From: Panacagrimonas sp046594215
Lineage (GTDB): Bacteria > Pseudomonadota > Gammaproteobacteria > Nevskiales > Nevskiaceae
Reading direction: 5' to 3'
Assembly: GCA_046594215.1 (NCBI GenBank)
Contig: JBKJPX010000044.1
Span: forward strand, 1 to 64,000
Length of the DNA: 64,000 nt
Part shown: piece by piece, positions 15,964 to 24,066 of the stretch
How the letters are laid out: each line of letters opens with the position of its first letter
Numbering within the stretch: position 1 is the first letter of the stretch
Position numbers and translations under genes: made by a program
Notes under the pieces: model-generated
What the model was told of the DNA's origin: nothing
Database searches by the model: none
Seen by the model: the letters and a program-made list of their open reading frames with translations, nothing else

Positions 15964-16386
15964 CTACTTCGCCGTCACCGGCAGGTTGCTCTGCATCCAG
16001 CCGTTGAGCCCGCCGCGGATCGGGTAGGTTTCGGTGAAGCCGAGCTTCTTGAGCTTGCCGGCCGCCTCCACGCTCGAGCCGCCGAGCGCGCAGTAGAGGA
16101 GGATCGGGCGGGATTTGTCCTTGAACTCGGTGGACCGCTCCTCGAGCTTGGCCGCTGGAACATTGATGGCGTTGAGCAGGTGGCCCTTCTTGAAGTCGGC
16201 CACCGGGCGCAGGTCGATGATCACGGGCTCGCGATCGTTGATCAGGCGCACCGCCTCGAGCGGCCCCATGCGCTTGCCGCCCGTGACGTTGCCGTGTACC
16301 TCGTTGGCGATGACCATCATCAACACGGTACCGAACGCGGCGAACAGCGCCACGTGATTGCCAAAAAATTCTATGAACTGCTGCAT
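15964..16386 (-). CDS. Membrane-anchored single-domain rhodanese
   Basis: A 140-residue protein with one N-terminal membrane helix (residues 10-27) and a rhodanese domain. The active-site Cys99 sits in LLYCALGGSS, and the IIDLRPVADFKKGHL motif opens the domain. Such YibN-like proteins stand upstream of grxC-secB in many proteobacteria; a sulfur-transfer or redox role near the Sec machinery is proposed but not fixed. First gene of this minus-strand operon; the start diverges from envC by 90 bp. Confidence 0.9.
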   Translation of the reverse strand: MQQFIEFFGNHVALFAAFGTVLMMVIANEVHGNVTGGKRMGPLEAVRLINDREPVIIDLRPVADFKKGHLLNAINVPAAKLEERSTEFKDKSRPILLYCALGGSSVEAAGKLKKLGFTETYPIRGGLNGWMQSNLPVTAK

Positions 16387-16476
16387 GGAGGAAAGACGAC
16401 TCGCGAAGCGAAGACCGGACAAGAAAACGATGACGAGGTTGCTGCGAATGGTGCGCCGGGCGTGACACCATCGCGT

Positions 16477-17655
16477 ATGCCGATTATCGCATCGCGTCCA
16501 CGGGCGCTCCAAACGCTGCTGCTGGTCACGTTGCTGGGACTTGCAAACGCCATGCCGCCGCCCGTCCTGGCGGCAACGGACGAAGCCCAGCGGGAAACCG
16601 AACTCAAGCAACTGCGCGAGCGCATCGCTGACCTCGATCGCGCCTTGGCCACCGACCGCCACAGCCAGGATTCGCTGCAGCGTGAAATCGAGTCGGCCGA
16701 AAAGGACCTTTCGTCCGCCGCGCGACGCCTGCGCAAGGCCGAGACGGACGTCGCCTCCCAGACCCGCGAGGTCGAGCGCGCGCAGCGCGCCCGGGAGGCC
16801 TCCGAAGCTCAGGTCGGCCGCCGCCGCGAGGACCTTGCCCGCGCGCTGCGCGCCCACTACATGGCGGGAAGCCCGGGCCGCATGCAGCTGCTGTTCCGGC
16901 TCGATGACATCTCCGCGCTCGATCGCCTCGACGTCGACTCCGGCGCGGTCGCCCGGGCCCTGCAGAAGCGCCTCGCCGACCTGCAGGCGACCATCGAACA
17001 GCTGCGGGTGGCCGAAGTCACGCTCGCGCAGGAACGCCAGACGCTGGCCGCGCGCAGCAAGGATTCGCGCGAGGCGCTGGCGGGGCTCAAGTCCATGCAG
17101 GGGCAGCGGCGCGACAAGCTTGGCGAACTGGCCAAGCGCGGCACCGACCGTGCGGCGGAGCTCGCACAGGCGCGCGCAGAGCAGGGCCGGGTGCAGAAGC
17201 TGCTTGAGGACCTGCGCCAGGCGCTGAAGGACTCGCCGATGAAGTTCGAGCGCGGTACCCCCTTCAGGTCGCAGAAAGGCCGCCTGCCCTGGCCTCTCAA
17301 GGGCCCGCTGCTGGCAAAATTCGGCTCGCTCAAGGGCGGCGGACCGCTGACCTGGAGCGGCTGGTGGATCGGCGCCCCCGGCGGCGCGCCGGTGCGGGCC
17401 GTGGCCGATGGCCGCGTGGTGTACGTCGGCCGCATGCAGCGCTATGGGCTTATGGTGATTCTGGACCACCCCGGCCAGTACCTGTCCCTGTACGGCCAGG
17501 TCGACGACACCGATGTCGAGGTCGGTGAAGTGGTCACCGCCGGTACCCGCATCGCCACCGCCGGCGCCAGCGGTGGGCACGAAGAAAACGGCGTCTATTT
17601 CGAGATCCGCGAGGGAACCAACGCCGTCGATCCGCGTCCCTGGTTGGTCCCCTGA
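16477..17655 (+). CDS. envC: EnvC-like murein hydrolase activator
   Basis: A 392-residue exported protein. A signal peptide (to about residue 33, LAATDEA) precedes a long Arg/Glu/Gln coiled coil (about 35-245) and a C-terminal LytM/M23-fold domain (about 275-390). The Zn ligands of active M23 peptidases (HxxxD and HxH) are absent: the region reads GAPGGAPVRAVADG and HPGQYLSLYGQ. It is therefore the degenerate type, like E. coli EnvC, which activates AmiA/AmiB amidases at the division septum through FtsEX. No gpmI or ctpA neighbour is present here. Confidence 0.88.
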   Translation: MPIIASRPRALQTLLLVTLLGLANAMPPPVLAATDEAQRETELKQLRERIADLDRALATDRHSQDSLQREIESAEKDLSSAARRLRKAETDVASQTREVERAQRAREASEAQVGRRREDLARALRAHYMAGSPGRMQLLFRLDDISALDRLDVDSGAVARALQKRLADLQATIEQLRVAEVTLAQERQTLAARSKDSREALAGLKSMQGQRRDKLGELAKRGTDRAAELAQARAEQGRVQKLLEDLRQALKDSPMKFERGTPFRSQKGRLPWPLKGPLLAKFGSLKGGGPLTWSGWWIGAPGGAPVRAVADGRVVYVGRMQRYGLMVILDHPGQYLSLYGQVDDTDVEVGEVVTAGTRIATAGASGGHEENGVYFEIREGTNAVDPRPWLVP

Positions 17656-17703
17656 TAAATTGGGCGTCTCGGGCGTTCATAAACATATAAAGCGGGGTGG
17701 AGG

Positions 17704-19056
17704 ATGAGGGTGCTGCAACTGCTGTGGGTGCTGGCGCTGGCCTGCGTGCCGGCGGTTTCGATAGCCAAGGTGTCCGAGCAGGACGCCCAGCAGCTGCGCA
17801 ACCGGCTGACGCCGATGGGAGGTGAACGCGCCGGAAACGAGGACGGAACGGTCCCCGAGTGGCGCGGCGGCCTGACCACCCCGCCCCCCTGCTACGCCGC
17901 CCATGCCCGCTACTGCGATCCGCATGCGGGGGAGCAGCCCTACGTGACGATCACGGCGGGGACGCGGGAGGAATGGCGTGATTACCTGTCGGCCGGCCAC
18001 CTGGCGCTGCTGGAGGCGAATCGCAAGACCTTCCAGATGAATCTCTACCCGTCGCACCGCAGCTTCGCCAATCCGGGCGCGGTGTACGACGCGGCCTACC
18101 AGAACGCGATCAAGGCAACCCTCGCGCCCACGGGTAACGCGGTGCGGGACGCCAGCGTCGCGGTGCCCTTCCCGATTCCGAAAAACGGCAGCGAGATCAT
18201 CTGGAACCATCGCCTGCGCTGGCGTGGGACGGGCTATACCCGCACGTATACCCAGGGTTCGGTTACGCCATCGGGCGAGGCCAACCTGATCTCCTGGCGC
18301 GAGGATGCAGACTTTCCATACGCCCGCGGCGAGCCCGACGAGGATGGCTTCGCGCAGCGCTGGCTGTGGGTCGTGCTCCAGCCCGAGCGCCTGCACGGTT
18401 ACGTGATGCTGGCGAAGGACTCGCTCAACGGCGAGGAAATGCCGCAGGCGGCGTGGCTGCAGCAGCCGCGCGAGGGCGAGGGCCGGCGCATCAAGTCGGC
18501 GCGCATGTTCGGCTTCGACAACAACGCGATGCTGTCCGACGACCTGCGCTTCGAAGACCAGCTCGACGGCTTCTTCGGCAGCCCCGGACGCTACACCTGG
18601 CGCATCGTGGACCGGCGCCCCATGGTGGTGCCGTACAACAGCTACGCGCTGCACGCCAACCACAAGACCCTGCGCAGCATCCTGCGCCCCGGCCATCTCG
18701 ATCCCAGCCAGGTCCGCTACGAACTGCACCGCGTCTGGGTGGTGGAAGCGTCGCTCAAGCCGCAGCAGCTGCACCGGGCCAAGCGCCGCACGTTCTACTT
18801 CGACGAGGACAGCTGGCAGATCCTGATGGTCGACCTGTACGACCGCACTGATGCGCTGTGGCGCTTCCAGGAAATCCACCCGGTGATGGCCTACGACCGC
18901 GCGACCCTGTTCCCGGCGATGGAAGTCCAGTACGACCTCCCCTCCTCGCGCTACCTGGTGCAGGGCATCGACGAAAACGACGCCGAGCGAACGGAAACAG
19001 GGTTCGAGGAAAAGCTGTTCACGCCGTCCGGGGCACACGATTCCGCGCCCAGGTGA
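17704..19056 (+). CDS. DUF1329 exported protein
   Basis: A 450-residue protein with a 21-residue signal peptide (cleavage after VSIA). The sequence has DUF1329 hallmarks: LTPMGGERAGN-DGTVPEW near the start, YPSHR, and the long beta-rich tail ending in YDLPSSRYLVQG. DUF1329 proteins adopt a LolA/LolB-like half-barrel by prediction and usually sit next to DUF1302, YCF48 and MMPL genes in lipid- or hydrocarbon-related clusters. Here it stands alone, while the YCF48/MMPL pair is 26 kb away. GGTGGAGG directly abuts the ATG. Confidence 0.88.
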   Translation: MRVLQLLWVLALACVPAVSIAKVSEQDAQQLRNRLTPMGGERAGNEDGTVPEWRGGLTTPPPCYAAHARYCDPHAGEQPYVTITAGTREEWRDYLSAGHLALLEANRKTFQMNLYPSHRSFANPGAVYDAAYQNAIKATLAPTGNAVRDASVAVPFPIPKNGSEIIWNHRLRWRGTGYTRTYTQGSVTPSGEANLISWREDADFPYARGEPDEDGFAQRWLWVVLQPERLHGYVMLAKDSLNGEEMPQAAWLQQPREGEGRRIKSARMFGFDNNAMLSDDLRFEDQLDGFFGSPGRYTWRIVDRRPMVVPYNSYALHANHKTLRSILRPGHLDPSQVRYELHRVWVVEASLKPQQLHRAKRRTFYFDEDSWQILMVDLYDRTDALWRFQEIHPVMAYDRATLFPAMEVQYDLPSSRYLVQGIDENDAERTETGFEEKLFTPSGAHDSAPR

Positions 19057-19101
19057 CGCGCGTATGATGGATCGCCCTGACGCGACGATTGCGGAACCCC
19101 C

Positions 19102-19599
19102 ATGAGATTGTCCTCCTGGCTTGCGCCAATGCTGTTCCTGCCCGCGTTGGCGTTCGCGGATTCCTCGGTCTACCGCTGGACCGATGCTGCGGGGCAGGTG
19201 AACTTCAGCCAGACGCCTCCTCCGATCGGCATCAAGTACGACCTGATCCAGGGCGGAAAGGTGGCGTCGACCACGCCGTCCGCTGCCGGCGGGGCGTCGT
19301 CGCGAGGACGTTCGGCCGACGAAACGCACGCGCGGGAGCAGGAGTTCATCAAGAACGCCGAGGCCGAACGCAAGGCGAAGAACGAAGCCAAGGAAAAGGA
19401 AAAGGCCGCGAAAGCCGAGTCGCTGGTGAAGTGCGCAGCGGCCCGGGAGCGCGCCACCTTCCTGGAGGAGCACACCGCGCGGGGCCTCATCACCAAGGCT
19501 GACGACGGCAACTACGCCCGCGTGGACGAGGCCGAATTCCGCAAGCAGCTCGATAGCGCGAAGAAGGACGTCGCGACCAACTGTCACTCAGCCAGCTGA
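19102..19599 (+). CDS. DUF4124-domain exported protein
   Basis: A 165-residue protein. After a signal peptide (residues 1-19) comes a short DUF4124 domain (VYRWTDAAGQVNFSQTPPP), a small beta unit common in proteobacterial envelope proteins. A Lys/Glu/Ala-rich helix (about residues 75-115) follows, then a C-terminal part with two Cys (C112-region and the C near the end) that could form a disulfide. Function unknown. It lies 45 bp after the DUF1329 gene and 10 bp before the epimerase gene. Confidence 0.85.
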   Translation: MRLSSWLAPMLFLPALAFADSSVYRWTDAAGQVNFSQTPPPIGIKYDLIQGGKVASTTPSAAGGASSRGRSADETHAREQEFIKNAEAERKAKNEAKEKEKAAKAESLVKCAAARERATFLEEHTARGLITKADDGNYARVDEAEFRKQLDSAKKDVATNCHSAS

Positions 19600-19609
19600 C
19601 CTCGAGCAC

Positions 19610-20482
19610 GTGGAAGTACCGGCTGCCGACAGGATCCTGATCGTCGGCTGCGGCGACATTGGACGCCGCGTCGCGGGCCGGCTGCAGGCCTCGGGAAGTC
19701 CGGTCGTCGGCATCGTTCGCTCCGTAGCTTCGGCGGCAGAACTCGCGACGATGGGGCTTCCGGCCCAGGTCCTCGATCTGGATCGTGACGCGGACGGACT
19801 GCCCGCTGCCGAACAGGTGTTCTGGTTCGCGCCACCGCCACCCACGGGAGACAGCGACCCGCGACTGCGCCGCGGCTTGGAAGCAATGCGCAGGGGCGTG
19901 CCGCGGCGCCTGGTCTATCTCTCCACCTCCGGTGTCTACGGCGATTGCGCAGGGCGCTGGATTGACGAGGACGAACCGCTCGATCCGCGCAGCGATCGCG
20001 GCCGTCGGCGCCTCGATGCCGAGAAGGCGCTCGCCGCATTCGCGCAGCAGACCGGTTGCGAAGCCGTGACCCTGCGCGTACCCGGCATCTACGGACCCGG
20101 TCGCCTGCCGATCGAGCGCCTGCGCCGCGGGCTGCCCTTGGTACGGGAATCGGAGTGTCCCTGGACCAACCGCATCCACGCCGACGACCTGGCCGAGGCG
20201 GCGATCGCAGCGATGACACGGGGACGGCCGGGCGCGGCCTACAACGTCGCGGACGGTCATCCCACGACGATGACCGACTATTTCGCGCGCTGTGCGCGCC
20301 TGCTCGGAATGCCGGAACCGCGACGCATCCCGCTCGCCGAGGCCCGCGCCCAGCTCACCCCGGCGCTGCTCTCCTTTCTCGAAGAATCCAAGCGGCTGCT
20401 CAACACGCGCATGCGACAGGACCTGCGGGTCGAACTGCGGTACCCGGACCTTGCGTCGGGATTGAGGTCCTGTCTGGATTGA
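19610..20482 (+). CDS. NAD-dependent epimerase/dehydratase-like protein (YeeZ type)
   Basis: A 290-residue extended-SDR protein with a GTG start at 19610. The GxGxxG loop reads GCGDIGRR (residues 13-20). The central YLSTSGVYGD and RVPGIYGPGRLP motifs are those of the YeeZ/YfcH branch, but the YxxxK catalytic pair of true epimerases is not evident, so catalysis is uncertain. The 245-bp gap downstream, to mscL, has G/C tracts (GGGGGG at 20587, CCCCCC at 20594) but no recognised RNA or gene. Confidence 0.85.
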   Translation: MEVPAADRILIVGCGDIGRRVAGRLQASGSPVVGIVRSVASAAELATMGLPAQVLDLDRDADGLPAAEQVFWFAPPPPTGDSDPRLRRGLEAMRRGVPRRLVYLSTSGVYGDCAGRWIDEDEPLDPRSDRGRRRLDAEKALAAFAQQTGCEAVTLRVPGIYGPGRLPIERLRRGLPLVRESECPWTNRIHADDLAEAAIAAMTRGRPGAAYNVADGHPTTMTDYFARCARLLGMPEPRRIPLAEARAQLTPALLSFLEESKRLLNTRMRQDLRVELRYPDLASGLRSCLD

Positions 20483-20727
20483 AGCGACACCGCATCGCGC
20501 AAGGCAGCTCATCGCGCCCGGACGGCGCCCGACGAGCTGGGGACTTCGGGAAGTTTTTCTCGGCGCATCAAAACTCTTCGGCAGATGGGGGGACCCCCCG
20601 GCTTCTTCGGGACTACGGATTCATGCCTCGACTCCACCGCGAAGGTGAATCGTCACGACGCCATCCGCCGATGGCTAGAATCGCGGGGGCGGTCACCGGG
20701 GCCGCGTTATCGGCAGGGAGATTCAAC

Positions 20728-21126
20728 ATGAGCGTGGTTCAGGAGTTCAAGCAGTTCGCGATGCGGGGCAACGTTGTCGACCTGGCGGTGGGTGTCGTCA
20801 TCGGCACCGCCTTCGGCAAGATCGTCTCGTCGGCGGTCGGCGACATCGTCATGCCGCTGCTGGGCCTGATCGTGGGCAGCGTGAATTTCTCCGACATGGC
20901 GGTCACGCTCAAGGCGGCGGAAGGCGACCATCCGGCCAATCTGCTGGCCTATGGAAAGCTGCTGCAGGCGACGTTCGATTTCGTGATCGTGGCGTTCGCG
21001 ATCTTCATGGTGGTCAAGGGCATCAACAGCATGAAGAAGGCCGAAGTGCCGCCCCCGCCGCCGCCGCCCGGCCCCACCAACGAAGAGAAGCTCCTGACGG
21101 AAATCCGCGATCTTCTCAAGAAGTAA
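20728..21126 (+). CDS. mscL: Large-conductance mechanosensitive channel MscL
   Basis: A 132-residue inner-membrane channel that opens under membrane tension to release solutes after osmotic downshock. The N-terminal amphipathic helix and first membrane helix (FKQFAMRGNVVDLAVGVVIG) match the family, as do the second helix (FDFVIVAFAIFMVVK) and the C-terminal bundle helix (EEKLLTEIRDLL). A seven-Pro run precedes that bundle. GGGAG lies upstream of the ATG. Confidence 0.97.
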   Translation: MSVVQEFKQFAMRGNVVDLAVGVVIGTAFGKIVSSAVGDIVMPLLGLIVGSVNFSDMAVTLKAAEGDHPANLLAYGKLLQATFDFVIVAFAIFMVVKGINSMKKAEVPPPPPPPGPTNEEKLLTEIRDLLKK

Positions 21127-21139
21127 TCGCGCGACACCC

Positions 21140-21161
21140 AAGGCCTGCGCAAGGGGGCCTT
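21140..21161 (+). terminator. Weak terminator-like hairpin after mscL
   Basis: AAGGCC (21140-21145) pairs with GGCCTT (21156-21161) over a 10-base loop; outer CCC and GGG can extend the stem. Only a short TTCTC tail follows, so termination is likely to be weak. Confidence 0.4.
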
Positions 21162-21207
21162 CTCACTTGGGCAGCCCGACGCCCCCACGCCTCAAAGGAC
21201 AGAGACC

Positions 21208-22512
21208 TTGAGCGGATTCGAGACCCGGGACGAGGAAGCCGACCGGCGCATGGCCGCGTCGAACCTGGCGGCGTACCTTCCCCGCGTCCTGCTCTACCCG
21301 CTGCGCGGTCACGCGGCGCCCGTGATCCTGGTGGTCACGCTGCTGCTCGGCCTGGGCAGCGCCTCGATCGTCGCCTTGGTGCCACTGGTGGTCGGGACCC
21401 TGTGGGCCGCGCACTACGCGATGCGGGTCCTCGAGGACACCAGCTACGGGCACGCTCTGCCGCCCCGACTGACCGGGGATGCGCTGACCTTCTCCGACGG
21501 CATGACCTGGTCGACCCTGGTCGCTCCCGGTGCGCTGCTGTTGTTGTACCTGCGCCAGCCGGGGCCCGCGGTCTGGCTGATCGCGGCGCTGCTGCCGGCA
21601 CACTGGATCGCGCTGGGCACCACACGCAGCCTCATCGCGGCCTGTCACCCGCTGCGGCTGCTGCACATCATCGCGGTCGTCGGCGTGGCCTACCTGTTCG
21701 TCTGCGTGCTGCTGCTCGGCGCCGCAGCGCTGGCGGTCTGGATGTCCACGCGCGTGTCGAGCTTCCTGCTGATCGCCGGGTGGCTCTACCTCCTGATCAT
21801 GGCCTGCCACCTGCTGGGCTTCGTCGCCTACCAGCGCCACGAACGCCTGGGAATGGGTGTCCACGTGATCCGTCCCACGATCGAGCGCGAACGCGAGGCC
21901 GAGCAGGCGCGACGGCTGAAGACCCTGGTCGAGAAGGTCGCGGCGCTGCACGCCGCGCACGATGATGAGGCCGCCGCGCGGCTGATGCGTGGGACCCCTG
22001 CGGGGCCCGCCGATGCGCGTCGCTTCCACGAAGATCTGTACGAACGGCTAAAGGCTCTGCCTGCGCGGGGCCTGGCGCTGACGCAGGCGGCGCGCATGAT
22101 CGTCTTCCTGCTCGACGGGCAGCGGGTCGATCGCGCTCTGGATATCTTCGAGAACGCGCTGGACTTGGACGCGCGTTTCCAGACCGAGTCGCCGCTGCAC
22201 CTGGGGCCGCTGGCCGAACGGGCGCTTGAATCGCGCCAGTCAGCGCTGCTCGGGCGCATCCTGGACTCAGGCCAGGCCCGCTTCGCGGGCGATCCGGCGC
22301 TCGGGCGGCTCGACATCCTGCGCATCCGCAAGCTGATGGACCTGGATCACGACGAGGCCGGTGCACGCGCGGCGATCGCCGCGCTGGGCGACTTCGAAGG
22401 CCATCCGCACGCAGTCGAACTGGACGCCTACGCGAGGGTTCTGCGGACCGCAGGCCCGGCGGCCCCGGCCGCGCAGGCCGACGGCCCCGACGATCCGACG
22501 ACATCCGGCTAG
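21208..22512 (+). CDS. Unrecognised multi-spanning membrane protein with helical C-terminal domain
   Basis: A 434-residue protein of no family I can name. The start is TTG at 21208, supported by AAAGGA 8 bases upstream; ATG 21250 is an alternative. Five or six membrane helices occupy residues 36-207 (for example 36-70, 102-138, 153-178 and 184-207). A basic, charged segment follows (IEREREAEQARRLKTLVEK), then about 190 residues of Ala/Leu/Arg-rich paired helices that look TPR-like. That suggests a membrane protein with a cytoplasmic scaffold. It precedes pntAA by 100 bp. Confidence 0.75.
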   Translation: MSGFETRDEEADRRMAASNLAAYLPRVLLYPLRGHAAPVILVVTLLLGLGSASIVALVPLVVGTLWAAHYAMRVLEDTSYGHALPPRLTGDALTFSDGMTWSTLVAPGALLLLYLRQPGPAVWLIAALLPAHWIALGTTRSLIAACHPLRLLHIIAVVGVAYLFVCVLLLGAAALAVWMSTRVSSFLLIAGWLYLLIMACHLLGFVAYQRHERLGMGVHVIRPTIEREREAEQARRLKTLVEKVAALHAAHDDEAAARLMRGTPAGPADARRFHEDLYERLKALPARGLALTQAARMIVFLLDGQRVDRALDIFENALDLDARFQTESPLHLGPLAERALESRQSALLGRILDSGQARFAGDPALGRLDILRIRKLMDLDHDEAGARAAIAALGDFEGHPHAVELDAYARVLRTAGPAAPAAQADGPDDPTTSG

Positions 22513-22612
22513 GCGTTTCGACCGCTCGCATCCGTTAAACTTGCGCCCCTTCGCCGCGTGGTCTGTACGGGGCGAGCACCATTCGAATCACCACCCGGGA
22601 AGGGAGTGCCGC

Positions 22613-23737
22613 ATGCCGGTCAAGATCGCCGTGCTCAAGGAAACCGCGCCGCGCGAAAAGCGCGTGGCTCTGGTGCCCGCCGTAGCCGACAAGCTGGTCA
22701 AGCTCGGCGCGGAGCTGTACCTGCAGTCCGGCGCGGGCCTTGCCGTGAAACTGGCCGACTCGGCTTACAAGAACGTCACGTTCGCCGCCAACCCGCTGGG
22801 CCTGGTGTCGGACGCCGACATCGTGCTCGCGGTGCAGCCGCCGCCGATGGACGTGATCGACGCGATGAAGGAAGGCTCGATCCTGATTTCCTTCATCTAC
22901 GCCCACAAGGAAGCCGCGCTCACCGCCAAGCTGCGCGATCGCAAGATCACCTGCTTCGCGATGGAGCTGGTGCCGCGCATCACGCGTGCCCAGGCGATGG
23001 ACGCGCTGTCTTCGCAGGCGGCGCTGGCGGGCTACTACGGCGCCCTCGTCGGCGCGACCAGCATCGCGCGCATGATGCCGATGACCACGTTCGCGACCGG
23101 CTCGATCCGTCCGGGCACGGTGCTCGTGATGGGCGTGGGCGTGGCGGGCCTGTCGGCCATCGCGACCGCGCGCCGCATCGGCGCCAAGGTCGAAGGCTAC
23201 GACGTGCGCCCCGAAGTGAAGGAGCAGGTCGAATCGCTGGGCGCGAAGTTCATTGATACCGGCGTCGACGCGCGCGGCACAGGCGGTTATGCGCGCGAAC
23301 TGACCGCCGAGGAGAAGGAAAAAATCGCCGCCGTCGTCACCAAGCACATCCAGGCCGCCGACATCATCATCACCACGGCGGCGATCCCCGGCCGCCCGAG
23401 CCCCAAGCTGATCAGCAAGGCGCAGGTCGACGGCATGAAGGCCGGTGCGGTGATCATCGACCTGGCGGCCGAAGGCGGTGGCAACACCGAGTACACGCAA
23501 CCCGGCGAGACCACGCAGGTCGGCCAGGTGACCATCGTGGCGCCGCTGAACGTGCCCTCGCTGCTGGGCGAGCACGCCAGCGAGCTGTATTCGAAGAACC
23601 AGTACAACCTGATCGAGCTGTTCGTGAAGGACAAGGCGATCAACATCGATTGGACCGACGAGGTGCTCGCCAAGACCTGCCTGACGCATGGCGGCGAGAT
23701 CAAGAACGAGATGGCCAAGAAGGCCGTCGAAGGCTAA
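22613..23737 (+). CDS. pntAA: NAD(P) transhydrogenase subunit alpha, part 1
   Basis: A 374-residue peripheral subunit binding NAD(H) (domain dI) of proton-translocating transhydrogenase, which drives NADPH formation with the proton gradient. The PRITRAQAMDALSSQA signature is at residues 121-136 and the nucleotide loop GVGVAGL at 174-180, followed by YDVRPEVKEQ. Domain II helices are absent, so this is the three-polypeptide type. The start ATG 22613 has GGGAG upstream. pntAB starts 18 bp on. Confidence 0.95.
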   Translation: MPVKIAVLKETAPREKRVALVPAVADKLVKLGAELYLQSGAGLAVKLADSAYKNVTFAANPLGLVSDADIVLAVQPPPMDVIDAMKEGSILISFIYAHKEAALTAKLRDRKITCFAMELVPRITRAQAMDALSSQAALAGYYGALVGATSIARMMPMTTFATGSIRPGTVLVMGVGVAGLSAIATARRIGAKVEGYDVRPEVKEQVESLGAKFIDTGVDARGTGGYARELTAEEKEKIAAVVTKHIQAADIIITTAAIPGRPSPKLISKAQVDGMKAGAVIIDLAAEGGGNTEYTQPGETTQVGQVTIVAPLNVPSLLGEHASELYSKNQYNLIELFVKDKAINIDWTDEVLAKTCLTHGGEIKNEMAKKAVEG

Positions 23738-23755
23738 GGGAAGGGAATCGACGAT

Positions 23756-24064
23756 ATGGAAGCGCACACCGTCCTGACGGGCTTCGTGGCCCTGTACATC
23801 TTCATGCTCGCGGCCTTCACCGGCTACGAGATCATCGGCCGCGTGCCGTCGATCCTGCACACGCCGCTGATGTCGGGCAGCAACTTCGTGCACGGCATCG
23901 TCGTCGTTGGTGCGATCTACGCCACGCTCAACGCGACCTCGATGCTCGAGCAGGCGATCGGCTTCTTCGGCGTGCTGCTCGGCGCCGGGAACGCGGCGGG
24001 CGGTTACGTGGTGACCGAACGCATGCTCGAGATGTTCAAGCCGTCGGACAAGAAGAAGGCCTGA
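23756..24064 (+). CDS. pntAB: NAD(P) transhydrogenase subunit alpha, part 2
   Basis: A 102-residue membrane subunit with three helices (about residues 7-25, 43-60 and 65-88), forming part of the proton channel (domain dII). The GYEIIGRVPSILHTPLMSG loop after the first helix is conserved in PntAB and Rhodospirillum-type enzymes. It stands between pntAA and pntB; its stop is two bases before the pntB ATG. Confidence 0.95.
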   Translation: MEAHTVLTGFVALYIFMLAAFTGYEIIGRVPSILHTPLMSGSNFVHGIVVVGAIYATLNATSMLEQAIGFFGVLLGAGNAAGGYVVTERMLEMFKPSDKKKA

Positions 24065-24066
24065 AC

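Noticed and set aside
20483..20727. Possible riboswitch or small RNA between the epimerase gene and mscL
   Set aside because: GGGGGG-A-CCCCCC and other short stems are present but no known riboswitch core or terminator could be recognised.
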